DNA from: JAQBDA01 sp041301185
GTDB taxonomy: Bacteria > Chloroflexota > Anaerolineae > Anaerolineales > UBA4823
Length of the DNA stretch: 20,967 nucleotides
Direction of reading: 5' to 3'
Assembly (NCBI GenBank): GCA_041301185.1
Contig: JBFYSV010000034.1
Location: 1 to 20,967 of the forward strand
Part shown: one piece after another, positions 5,784 to 13,202 of the stretch
Layout of the letters: each line of letters opens with the position of its first letter
How positions within the stretch are numbered: the stretch's first letter is position 1
The notes under the pieces: model-generated
What the model was told of the DNA's origin: nothing
The model's database searches: none
What the model saw: only the letters and a program-made list of their open reading frames with translations
Made by a program: the position numbers and the translations under genes

Positions 5784-8700
5784 ATGAAGAAACTATCCAA
5801 ACTAATCCGCATCATCATTCCCCTAGTGATATTTATCAGCCTGGTTGCTGCAACCGGTGGTCCAGGTAATATATCCCTAGCGAAAGCGCACCCGCTTCTC
5901 ATTAAGCTTTCGCAGGAAGAGCCTGAAAAACCTGTTGCGGTTATTGTCCAGAAGCTGGTGAATGATAATCACTTAGAATCCAGGGTCGAGCAATTCGGCG
6001 GTGAGGTGACCAAACGCTTAACGATCATCAACGCCTTCGCTGCTCGGTTGGCTGCCAGCAAAGCAGTTGAGCTATCCATGGACCCGGGCGTCCGCTGGGT
6101 AAGCCTGGATGCCCCGGTCGTCGAAGTGAGCGGTGTGGAAGAGACGAATACCGTCCAACTCAGGGCAGACTTCAACCAACCGAGCTTTACCCAGAGCGCC
6201 TCCAACTGGAACCAATCCTGGCTGGAGATCGGCGAGGCAGATGGCGCAGAAGCCGGGGACGTGCTGATCACCAGCTTTCTAAGCGGGTCTGCGCAGGGTG
6301 TGCGTTTGCAAGGCACGCAAAAAGGTATTCAAAGCACGGTCAGCCTGGTGCAAACGGAGCAGGCTACCCTGAGCATCGGCTTCCGCCGCAAAGGTTTTGA
6401 GAGCGACCAGGATTACGTGAGCCTCCAGCTATCTCTGGATGGAGGCACAGAATGGGTAGATCTCGATCGCTTATCGGGACCAGCCTCCGATTCGGAGCTG
6501 AATACTGTTCAATATGACCTCAGTCCTTACTTACCGGCAGATCTAGCTTTACGGTTCATCGGCTCAGACACCCTGAGCTCTTCCGGAAGATTTTATCTGG
6601 ATTATGTCCAGGTGGAATATATGGCTGATCCTAAACCACAAACAGAGTTTGCGTATTCTGTCATGCTTCCGATGGTAGCGAATTACAATCTCGAATCAAG
6701 CTTTGAAACCGATCCGTACGCGGTGCAAGCTGTGGAATTTAACTATTCCAAAACCGTCAGGGACGAGTTCAGCAGCGCGACGTTCAGCGCCAACAATGGG
6801 AATGTACCTTGGGTAGGAGAATGGATTGAAAACGATGTAGAAGGTAGCGGACCTGCCAGCGGTGGTGTGAGCATTGCGAACGGGGAGTTGCGGTTAATGG
6901 ATCAACCGGATACCGGCACTGAACCCAGCCTTGCGCGCCGGGTCGATCTTTCAAGGGCAGCATCGGCAATCTTTAGCTTTGACTACCACACTTCAGACGG
7001 TGTTGATCCGGAGGATGCAGTTGTTGCTGAAGTATCGAAGGACGGCGGGGTAACTTTTACACCCGTTAGGATCTACACTGGCATTTCGGGACAGAATTGG
7101 GGCACTGCCCGCTTCGACATTTCGTCATTCATGTCAGCCAGCACCCAAATCCGTTTTCGTGTTCTCGGCGCATATAGCGAACAGGATGAATATTTCTTGA
7201 TCGACAACGTCCAGGTTGCCTATGCCCCACGTTTGGCTGAGACAGTGCGGGACGAATTCACCCAGATCGCGTATCAGAATAATAGCGGTACCAAAACCTG
7301 GTCAAGCGGCTGGATTGAGTACGATCCGGATGGAGGCGGCGGAGCTGCAGGCGGTTATGTCAAGATCAACACGGGTGGCAAGCTTACATTCCATTACCTG
7401 TGGTACGAACATATCAAACGCAGCGCCAACCTGCTCGGATCTTCGGAAGCCTTTTTGAGCTTTGATTGGCAGACTGTCGGTTTAGATCCAGGCGATAAGC
7501 TTTCTGTACAGGTCTCTCCAGATGGCATCTCACCTTTCGTGGAGATTGGCTCGCTAGAAGGAAACCAGAGTGGCTTCTTTTACTACAATATCTCAAGCTA
7601 CATCTCACAGAACACGACTATCCGGCTAGGTAATTTTGGCCAGTACATGGATTATGGAGAGTACATCTATATTGACAATCTGCAAATCGCCTTCGAAAGC
7701 GATTGTCCGCAATGTATCTCCACGGTAGACCTGCAAAGTAATTTTGCAAAGTCCATCGGCGCAGATGTTCTGTGGAACGAGAGCAATTACCTTCAAGGTC
7801 AGGGTGTTACCGTGGCGGTGGTAGACAGCGGCATTGCACCGCATCCAGATTTCCTGGGAGCAGATGGTCAATCTCGGATCCTGGCTCAGGTCGAGTTTGT
7901 CAGTGAAGGTAGCAGCGCAGATGATTTTTATGGTCATGGCACACATGTTGCCGGGACAATCGGTGGAAATGGTTATCTTTCTGAGGGTCGCTACCCTGGG
8001 GTTGCCCCCCAGGTGAATCTGGTTGATGTAAAGGTGATGGATGACCTGGGAATTGGAACTACATCGGATGTGATCGCTGGCTTGCAGTGGATATATGAGA
8101 ATAAGGACGTGTACAATATCCGCATTGTAAACCTCTCGTTGAATAGCACTGTGGCTGAGTCCTATCACACCAGTCCCCTGGATGCCGCCCTGGAGGTGCT
8201 TTGGTTCAATGGCATGGTTGTCGTGGTTTCTGCTGGCAACAACGGAACCTACGCCAGCGGTGTGGTATTCCCACCAGCAAATGATCCCTTCGTGGTCACC
8301 GTTGGGGCGGTTGATGATATGGGAACTCAAAATATCAGCGACGACCTGCTGGCATCCTTCTCTGCCTTTGGTATCACGGATGACGGTTTCTCGAAACCCG
8401 ATATCGTTGTTCCCGGACGGAACATCATCAGCCCGCTTGCCAGTGACGACTGCAATCTCATCATCGAACACCCCGCCAATGCTGTCCTTAGCGAAGATGG
8501 CGTATTCTATTTTCGCATGTCAGGAACCTCTATGGCATCCGGTGTTGCGGCAGGCGCAGTTGCATTGCTGCTGCAAGATGAGCCGGGCTTGACCCCCGAC
8601 CAGGTAAAGCACCGCCTGCTTTCAACTGCTTCTCCCTACCAGGAGGGAAACGGTGCGGATTACATGGATATTTACCAGGCTGTCCATGCAACCAGCCTGG

Positions 8701-8879
8701 TAAATGCCAACACCGATATCAATGCAAGCCAGTTGCTTTGGACAGGAGCAGAACCCGTTGTTTGGGGCAGTGTTGCCTGGAACTCAGTTGCGTGGAATAG
8801 TGTTGCCTGGAACTCAGTCGCATGGAATAGCGTTGCCTGGAATTCAGTCGCATGGAACAGTACCTATTGGGAACCATAG
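5784..8879 (+). CDS. Secreted subtilisin-like (S8) serine protease with WN repeats
   Basis: A 1031-aa exported protease. Residues 1-35 are a signal peptide with a likely AKA cleavage site at 33-35. An I9-like propeptide spans about 40-112 (FGGEVTKRLTIINAFAARL). Three related beta-sandwich modules follow at about 128-283, 323-483 and 486-640, each ending in a Y(L/I)D(Y/N)(V/L)Q(V/I)-type strand. The S8 domain is at about 658-972 with an intact triad: D681 (AVVDSGI), H718 (GHGTHVAGT) and S916 (SGTSMASG), plus oxyanion N819 (SAGNNG). The C-terminus holds six SVAWN units (from about 996) and ends STYWEP. The ribosome site AGGAGG is excellent. The placing of the modules between propeptide and catalytic domain is unusual. 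It lies 25 nt after the small SVSWN genes, which share the repeat motif. The substrate is unknown. Confidence 0.93.
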   Translation: MKKLSKLIRIIIPLVIFISLVAATGGPGNISLAKAHPLLIKLSQEEPEKPVAVIVQKLVNDNHLESRVEQFGGEVTKRLTIINAFAARLAASKAVELSMDPGVRWVSLDAPVVEVSGVEETNTVQLRADFNQPSFTQSASNWNQSWLEIGEADGAEAGDVLITSFLSGSAQGVRLQGTQKGIQSTVSLVQTEQATLSIGFRRKGFESDQDYVSLQLSLDGGTEWVDLDRLSGPASDSELNTVQYDLSPYLPADLALRFIGSDTLSSSGRFYLDYVQVEYMADPKPQTEFAYSVMLPMVANYNLESSFETDPYAVQAVEFNYSKTVRDEFSSATFSANNGNVPWVGEWIENDVEGSGPASGGVSIANGELRLMDQPDTGTEPSLARRVDLSRAASAIFSFDYHTSDGVDPEDAVVAEVSKDGGVTFTPVRIYTGISGQNWGTARFDISSFMSASTQIRFRVLGAYSEQDEYFLIDNVQVAYAPRLAETVRDEFTQIAYQNNSGTKTWSSGWIEYDPDGGGGAAGGYVKINTGGKLTFHYLWYEHIKRSANLLGSSEAFLSFDWQTVGLDPGDKLSVQVSPDGISPFVEIGSLEGNQSGFFYYNISSYISQNTTIRLGNFGQYMDYGEYIYIDNLQIAFESDCPQCISTVDLQSNFAKSIGADVLWNESNYLQGQGVTVAVVDSGIAPHPDFLGADGQSRILAQVEFVSEGSSADDFYGHGTHVAGTIGGNGYLSEGRYPGVAPQVNLVDVKVMDDLGIGTTSDVIAGLQWIYENKDVYNIRIVNLSLNSTVAESYHTSPLDAALEVLWFNGMVVVVSAGNNGTYASGVVFPPANDPFVVTVGAVDDMGTQNISDDLLASFSAFGITDDGFSKPDIVVPGRNIISPLASDDCNLIIEHPANAVLSEDGVFYFRMSGTSMASGVAAGAVALLLQDEPGLTPDQVKHRLLSTASPYQEGNGADYMDIYQAVHATSLVNANTDINASQLLWTGAEPVVWGSVAWNSVAWNSVAWNSVAWNSVAWNSVAWNSTYWEP
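8769..8858 (+). repeat. Three 30-bp tandem repeats (six 15-bp subunits) in the subtilase gene
   Basis: Units at 8769-8798, 8799-8828 and 8829-8858 differ from each other at only a few bases. Each unit codes for two SVAWN blocks, and the two 15-bp halves use different codons. The higher-order 30-bp unit shows recent expansion by whole 30-bp steps. A change in copy number keeps the frame and would change only the number of WN units. Confidence 0.9.
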
Positions 8880-8937
8880 GCTCGGCAGGAAGATATTACA
8901 GGGGAATCACAGAGCTAAAAGGGGAAAAAGGTTGCAC

Positions 8938-9009
8938 ATGATTGTTTCATCTGGGGGCAGGGACCGAAGTCTAACTGCCCCCGATGGTACCTTAATCATC
9001 CGGGGGTAA
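8938..9009 (+). CDS. Possible 23-codon leader ORF before the GGDEF/HD-GYP gene
   Basis: An ATG at 8938 preceded by AAAAAGG (8925-8931) opens a 23-residue frame (MIVSSGGRDRSL...IIRG) that stops at 9007-9009, 5 nt before the next gene's ATG. The close spacing allows translational coupling. The frame spans the hairpin at 8953-8982. There is no homology evidence, so it may be chance. Confidence 0.25.
   Translation: MIVSSGGRDRSLTAPDGTLIIRG
8953..8982 (+). promoter_or_regulatory. GC-rich intercistronic hairpin
   Basis: GGGGGCAG (8953-8960) pairs perfectly with CTGCCCCC (8975-8982) across a 14-nt loop. No run of T follows, so it is not a standard terminator. It may tune expression of the downstream gene or block decay of the mRNA between the protease and the signalling enzyme. 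Confidence 0.5.
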
Positions 9010-9014
9010 GGAAG

Positions 9015-11843
9015 ATGAACGAATTATCTCCAAAAGCAAGAATATTCGTTATTGGAACCATCCTGGTAGGATCAGGATTGTTGATCCGCTATCTGCTGGA
9101 TTTAGACATTGATAAAATTTGGCCAACCCTGGTAATGGCCGGAATAGCTTCCCTGGCTCTGATCTTCAAAGTAGTTGGAACAACCAACCGATCCCATTAC
9201 AACATCAGCTTCTTGATATATGCTGCCTCCTTCTTCTTGCTTGGCACGTCAGAAACGATTGTTGTGATCTTGATCTCAAACCTGGTTGAGTGGATCTGGC
9301 ATAAATACCCCTGGTATATCCAAAGTTTTAATATCGGTTGCTATATCATCACCATCCATGTAACCAGCCTGGTGTTCAACTGGACGAATCCCGACAAGAT
9401 CCTCTTCACCTGGTTGGGTGCACTGACTATGTTGGTCGCGATGATTACATTCACGATGGTCAACCACCTGATGGTCGGGATGATTGTTTGGCTGGCACGC
9501 GGTGAGAGTTTCAAACAATCTGGTGTTTTTGACTCCTTGCCGTTGATGATCGACTTCACCCTGTTAAGCATGGGCGCCGGGGTAGCTTTGATCTGGACTC
9601 TGGACCCAATCGCGATCGTATTTGTAATCATCCCGCTCTATCTCATATACAGTACTTTGCGCGTGCCCGCTCTTGAGCGCCAGACTGAAATTGACCAGAA
9701 AACAGGAGTTTTTAATCATCAATATTTTGAGAAAGCACTGGAAAGCGAGCTGAGCCGCGCCAACCGTTTCGATCATCCATTAACGGTTGTAATGGCTGAT
9801 CTGGATCTACTGCGGAATATCAATAACACCTACGGGCATCTGGCAGGAGATGAAGTCTTGATTGGGGTGGCAAACATCCTAAAAAAACATACTCGCGAAT
9901 ATGATATCGTTGCCCGGTTTGGGGGAGAAGAGTTCTCGTTGCTCTTTCCAGAGACAACGGTTGACGCTGGGTTCGAGATCGTCGAGAGGATTCGCAAAGA
10001 AATAGAAAATGTGGGTTTTACTGTTCCGACCAGCGTGACGCCGATCAAGGTCACGATGAGCTTTGGGATTGCCGGGCGAAGCCGGGATGCTCAAACTTCC
10101 AAAGAACTTATCCATAATGCTGACACGGCTGTGTACCACTCCAAACTGCGTGGCAGGAATCGAACCCATATCTATGCCGACCAGATTTACCAGGGGTTAT
10201 TTCAACCTTCAATCCCAGTAGAACACCCGGTTGATCTGCACCACAAGCCAACAAGTTCCCACACGACCCTCCCCTCACAAGATCCCCAGACAGGACCCCA
10301 AACCCTGCCCATTAAACCACTGGTGTCAAAACCTGACCCGAATCCAGCTGTTAATCCTCGCCCAGTCTGGCAAATCAATCTCTTTATCTTGGGGATTGCC
10401 CTGGCTGCGGCCAGCCTATTACTTGCCCTCGATCCTCCACCTCAAAACCTGCATCTGGTCAGCTTGTTTGCTTTCATGGGAATAGTATTTCTTGCTGAAT
10501 GGTTTTCGGTGGATATTTATGTTCGAAACACTTCCGTCTCCACGTCTGCTGCCCCAATACTTGCGGGCATTATCCTGTTTGGTACACATGGAGCAGTTCT
10601 ATTATCACTTGCATTTGCGTTTGCGGCATTTCTCAAGCATAGAAGTCCATTTAGCAGGTTTGCGTTTAATTTCAGCAATCAACTTCTGGGCACCATGATC
10701 TGCATTGCATTTATCCAAGGGACAGGGCTTGATTTTACTACACAAAACCATCTAGTCCAGCTAACCCTGACACTGTTGCTTGGAATGATCCTATATTTCT
10801 CCACCACTTTCATGGTCTCTGCTGCAATGCACCTCAGCCTGGGGAATCCGCTCCGGCAAATCTGGCGAGAGCATTTTAGCTGGCTGGCAGCATATTATCT
10901 TGTAATGGGGATGATCGCGTATACTCTGCTTTTTAGCTACGCTTACGCTGGTTTAATTGGAACCATGATTGTTGCCGCACCATTAGCGCTATTGCGTTTG
11001 AGCCAAAAACAGTATCTGGACCGTACTCGGGCGATGGTTAACGAGTTAAGGGAAAAGAACGTTATCCTCGAGAGGAGCTCATCTGAAATCTCCACACTGA
11101 ACGAAGGGTTGCTCAAAACGCTGGCAGAGGTTGTAGATCTGCGCGACCCGTTTGTCTTGGGTCATTCTCAGCAAGTAACCCTGTATGCCGTCCAGATTGC
11201 CGAAAAGATGGGGTTGGATAAAGACCGGATTGAGATCATTCGCCAGGCAAGCCTGTTGCACGATATCGGGAAATTGGGGATTCCAGAACAAATCTTATTA
11301 AAGCCAGCCCGGCTGACGCCACAGGAGTATTCGATTGTAAAAGAACATGTGACCTTAGGTGCAGAAATCCTGGAGGCCAGCCCTTCGCTACACGAATTAA
11401 TCCCGATTGTCCGCCACCATCACGAACGCTATGATGGCACTGGATACCCCGACAAGCTGAAGGGAGAATCTATACCGATCGAAGCCCGGATCGTCGCAGT
11501 AGCAGATGCCATTGAAGCAATGGCTTCTGACAGGCCGTACCGCCGGGCGATGGAGCTAGACCAGATCCTTGAGGAGCTAAGAAATTATAATGGGACGCAA
11601 TTCGATCCGCAGGTGATCCAGGCATTCGAGGAAATTGCCGCGGATGAGGGCATATCTCTGGTGGTCAATTCTGCTCGCCAGGACATCAACCTCCGCCTGC
11701 ATACCGACCTTGACGAGGTGTATCATCATCTGCTTAAGAAAAAATCGATCGATCCAGAGCAAGAAAGCGTAGCGGTATCAAGGCAACCGATTGGCGGTGT
11801 GGCTTTGGACTTCTCGTTCACCACCTTGCCAGGCAACCGTTAA
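9015..11843 (+). CDS. Membrane GGDEF/HD-GYP dual-domain c-di-GMP protein
   Basis: A 942-aa membrane protein with domains for making and breaking cyclic di-GMP. The order is: membrane block (about 5-215, six to seven segments); GGDEF domain (about 225-385) with active-site GGEEF (303-307) and inhibitory I-site RxxD (R294-D297) exactly five residues before it; Pro-rich linker (about 395-450); second membrane block (about 455-675); a short helical linker; HD-GYP domain (about 705-880) with HD at 749-750 (LLHDIGKLGIP) and GYP at 810-812 (HHERYDGTGYP). Both catalytic sites look intact. The two membrane blocks suggest fusion of two sensor proteins. It is the last gene of the riboswitch operon and probably sets the ligand level that the riboswitch reads. 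The start has an AAGGA ribosome site. Confidence 0.92.
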   Translation: MNELSPKARIFVIGTILVGSGLLIRYLLDLDIDKIWPTLVMAGIASLALIFKVVGTTNRSHYNISFLIYAASFFLLGTSETIVVILISNLVEWIWHKYPWYIQSFNIGCYIITIHVTSLVFNWTNPDKILFTWLGALTMLVAMITFTMVNHLMVGMIVWLARGESFKQSGVFDSLPLMIDFTLLSMGAGVALIWTLDPIAIVFVIIPLYLIYSTLRVPALERQTEIDQKTGVFNHQYFEKALESELSRANRFDHPLTVVMADLDLLRNINNTYGHLAGDEVLIGVANILKKHTREYDIVARFGGEEFSLLFPETTVDAGFEIVERIRKEIENVGFTVPTSVTPIKVTMSFGIAGRSRDAQTSKELIHNADTAVYHSKLRGRNRTHIYADQIYQGLFQPSIPVEHPVDLHHKPTSSHTTLPSQDPQTGPQTLPIKPLVSKPDPNPAVNPRPVWQINLFILGIALAAASLLLALDPPPQNLHLVSLFAFMGIVFLAEWFSVDIYVRNTSVSTSAAPILAGIILFGTHGAVLLSLAFAFAAFLKHRSPFSRFAFNFSNQLLGTMICIAFIQGTGLDFTTQNHLVQLTLTLLLGMILYFSTTFMVSAAMHLSLGNPLRQIWREHFSWLAAYYLVMGMIAYTLLFSYAYAGLIGTMIVAAPLALLRLSQKQYLDRTRAMVNELREKNVILERSSSEISTLNEGLLKTLAEVVDLRDPFVLGHSQQVTLYAVQIAEKMGLDKDRIEIIRQASLLHDIGKLGIPEQILLKPARLTPQEYSIVKEHVTLGAEILEASPSLHELIPIVRHHHERYDGTGYPDKLKGESIPIEARIVAVADAIEAMASDRPYRRAMELDQILEELRNYNGTQFDPQVIQAFEEIAADEGISLVVNSARQDINLRLHTDLDEVYHHLLKKKSIDPEQESVAVSRQPIGGVALDFSFTTLPGNR

Positions 11844-11863
11844 CTGTTCTGATCAGGTGAATA

Positions 11864-11901
11864 AAAATACACAGGTATTTCTGAGCTACCTGTGTATTTT
11901 C
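11864..11901 (+). terminator. Rho-independent terminator of the c-di-GMP operon
   Basis: AAAATACACAGGTA (11864-11877) and TACCTGTGTATTTT (11887-11900) form a 14-bp perfect stem with a 9-nt loop. The A-rich side and T-rich side make it possibly active in both directions. It closes the transcription unit that starts near 5240. Confidence 0.85.
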
Positions 11902-11902
11902 A

Positions 11903-11931
11903 TTGACGCCATCTAATTAATTTGATAAAAT
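11903..11931 (+). promoter_or_regulatory. Promoter of the IscA/ErpA-type gene
   Basis: TTGACG (11903-11908), 17 nt, TAAAAT (11926-11931). Each box is one base from consensus. The start site should be near 11938, which leaves a leader of about 43 nt before the ATG at 11981. Confidence 0.7.
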
Positions 11932-11980
11932 TCATCAAAATCAGGAACATAAAATCATCGCTTACAACGAGGTGTTTACT

Positions 11981-12379
11981 ATGCAGATCGAACAAACCCA
12001 AAATGAAGTGGTCACTCTGTCTCCTGCAGCCGCAGATGCGGTGCGTGATTTGCTTGCCAAGCGCAACCTGAGCGGCTACGCTTTACGCGTATTTGTGTCC
12101 GGCGGTGGTTGTTCCGGATTTCAATATGGAATGGCGCTTGAGAACAATATCCGACCGACAGATATTTGCTTTGGTTACGAGGATGTCCAGCTTGTGGTCG
12201 ATGAGGTTTCGATCAACTACCTGAGAGGCGCCAGCATCGATTATGTAGATAGTGTCATGGGCAGCGGTTTTAAGATCGAAAACCCAAATGCTGTCTCCAG
12301 TTGTGGATGTGGCAGCTCCTTCCGCACGAAGGATGATTCGTATTCCAATCAATCTGGTGGCTGTAGCGGTTGCGGATAA
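11981..12379 (+). CDS. Iron-sulfur cluster insertion protein, IscA/ErpA/HesB family
   Basis: A-type carrier that binds and passes on Fe-S clusters in the cytoplasm. The three conserved cysteines are present in the family context: C44 (SGGGCSGFQY), C108 and C110 (SSCGCGSSF). The fold motif LSPAAADAVRDLL starts near residue 13. The tail (QSGGCSGCG) carries two extra cysteines and is longer than usual. The ATG at 11981 is chosen because CGAGG lies 8 nt upstream; a GTG at 11972 overlaps that ribosome site. The length is 132 aa. It is a single-gene unit with its own promoter and terminator. ErpA, IscA and SufA cannot be told apart here. Confidence 0.92.
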   Translation: MQIEQTQNEVVTLSPAAADAVRDLLAKRNLSGYALRVFVSGGGCSGFQYGMALENNIRPTDICFGYEDVQLVVDEVSINYLRGASIDYVDSVMGSGFKIENPNAVSSCGCGSSFRTKDDSYSNQSGGCSGCG

Positions 12380-12396
12380 AAATTGGATGAAAACAG

Positions 12397-12423
12397 AGAC
12401 CGGCGAAAAGCCGGTCTTTTTGT
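12397..12423 (+). terminator. Terminator after the IscA/ErpA-type gene
   Basis: AGACCGGC (12397-12404), loop GAAAA, GCCGGTCT (12410-12417), then a T-rich tail. This is a classic intrinsic terminator placed between convergent genes. Confidence 0.9.
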
Positions 12424-12427
12424 TTGC

Positions 12428-13045
12428 CTATCGACCTCTGAGCAGAGAAATGAGCAATCCAAATACCCCGATCACGGCCATTCCCGTGATCATGAGTCCC
12501 ATGGGTATCCTGCCGGTGCTCCCCGGAAGGTCTGCCGCCTGAAAAGTAGGAATGACCAGCGGACCAGGCGGTGTAAAGGTTGGTAAGCGAGTCGGTGGGA
12601 TATCGATGATAAATTGGGCAGCCAGGGTCGGGTCGATGGTAGGAGTCGTGAGCGGGGTTGGTGTGGGCGGCGGCTCTACCACTCGGACGCTTCCATCCAG
12701 GGTAACCAGGGGTGCATAGACCCAGGCAACTCCCCCTTCGACACCCGGGTAGGCAATCTGCACCCAATCACCACCCACCGAGCGCCCAAGCGCAGGAACT
12801 TGTTGTCCTGCGATCAGCACCCCGATGATTGGATAGTCTGTGCTTGGTCCGCTGCGTACGTTGATCTGATCCTGTTCCATCGTGACTTTTGCTAAAGCAC
12901 CCGAAGGAGTTCCAGTTACGGTGGGTATTGAAACCGTTGGGATTTGCCTCAAGAAATCTGCCCGCCCCCCCTGAGATTGGATTACCATAAATAAAATTAC
13001 CAGGGAAAGACTAATCGGCAGGAATAGCTGTTTTTGAAATCTCAT
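12428..13045 (-). CDS. Secreted SH3b-domain protein with C-terminal membrane anchor
   Basis: A 205-aa envelope protein. It has an N-terminal hydrophobic export signal (about 5-24), a bacterial SH3 domain at about 52-116 (INVRSGPSTDYPIIG; GGDWVQIAY; GVAWVYAPLV), a Pro/Thr-rich linker (about 124-168) and a C-terminal membrane segment (about 181-201) ending in RGR. SH3b domains bind cell-wall peptides or other surface ligands. The ribosome site GGAG lies 7-8 nt before the ATG on the minus strand. It converges with the ErpA-type gene and diverges from the zinc-ribbon gene. The exact ligand is unknown. Confidence 0.85.
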   Translation of the reverse strand: MRFQKQLFLPISLSLVILFMVIQSQGGRADFLRQIPTVSIPTVTGTPSGALAKVTMEQDQINVRSGPSTDYPIIGVLIAGQQVPALGRSVGGDWVQIAYPGVEGGVAWVYAPLVTLDGSVRVVEPPPTPTPLTTPTIDPTLAAQFIIDIPPTRLPTFTPPGPLVIPTFQAADLPGSTGRIPMGLMITGMAVIGVFGLLISLLRGR

Positions 13046-13081
13046 TTAGTCTCCATATAAACCAGTCAATGTTGGTAAGTA

Positions 13082-13093
13082 AGATTATAATCT
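13082..13093. promoter_or_regulatory. Palindromic -10 element between divergent genes
   Basis: AGATTATAATCT is a perfect 12-bp palindrome that contains TATAAT on both strands (plus 13086-13091, minus 13089-13084). It lies 37 nt before the SH3b gene. It could serve as a symmetric -10 box for divergent transcription, or as an operator. No good -35 box is seen on either side. Confidence 0.4.
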
Positions 13094-13202
13094 ATGGCAA
13101 CTGCCTCATTTTAGACCTGGATTAATCATCGTGTACCTCAAGAAAGAAATATCCGAACTAGCTGGTGAGAAATCATCCATAATCCATACTCAGGATTGTT
13201 GA

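Noticed and set aside
7626..8471. 281-codon open frame on the minus strand
   Set aside because: It lies antisense to the catalytic domain of the subtilase, has no ribosome site, and its residues look like a shadow of a well conserved gene.
8769..8858. Short tandem repeats as a CRISPR-like array
   Set aside because: The units abut with no spacers and code in frame for SVAWN blocks, so they are a protein repeat.
8953..8982. Intrinsic terminator that would end the operon after the subtilase
   Set aside because: The stem is strong but no T tract follows, so read-through into the GGDEF/HD-GYP gene is expected.
12270..12767. 165-codon minus-strand frame across the ErpA-type gene end
   Set aside because: It crosses a clear terminator and overlaps two supported genes in other frames.
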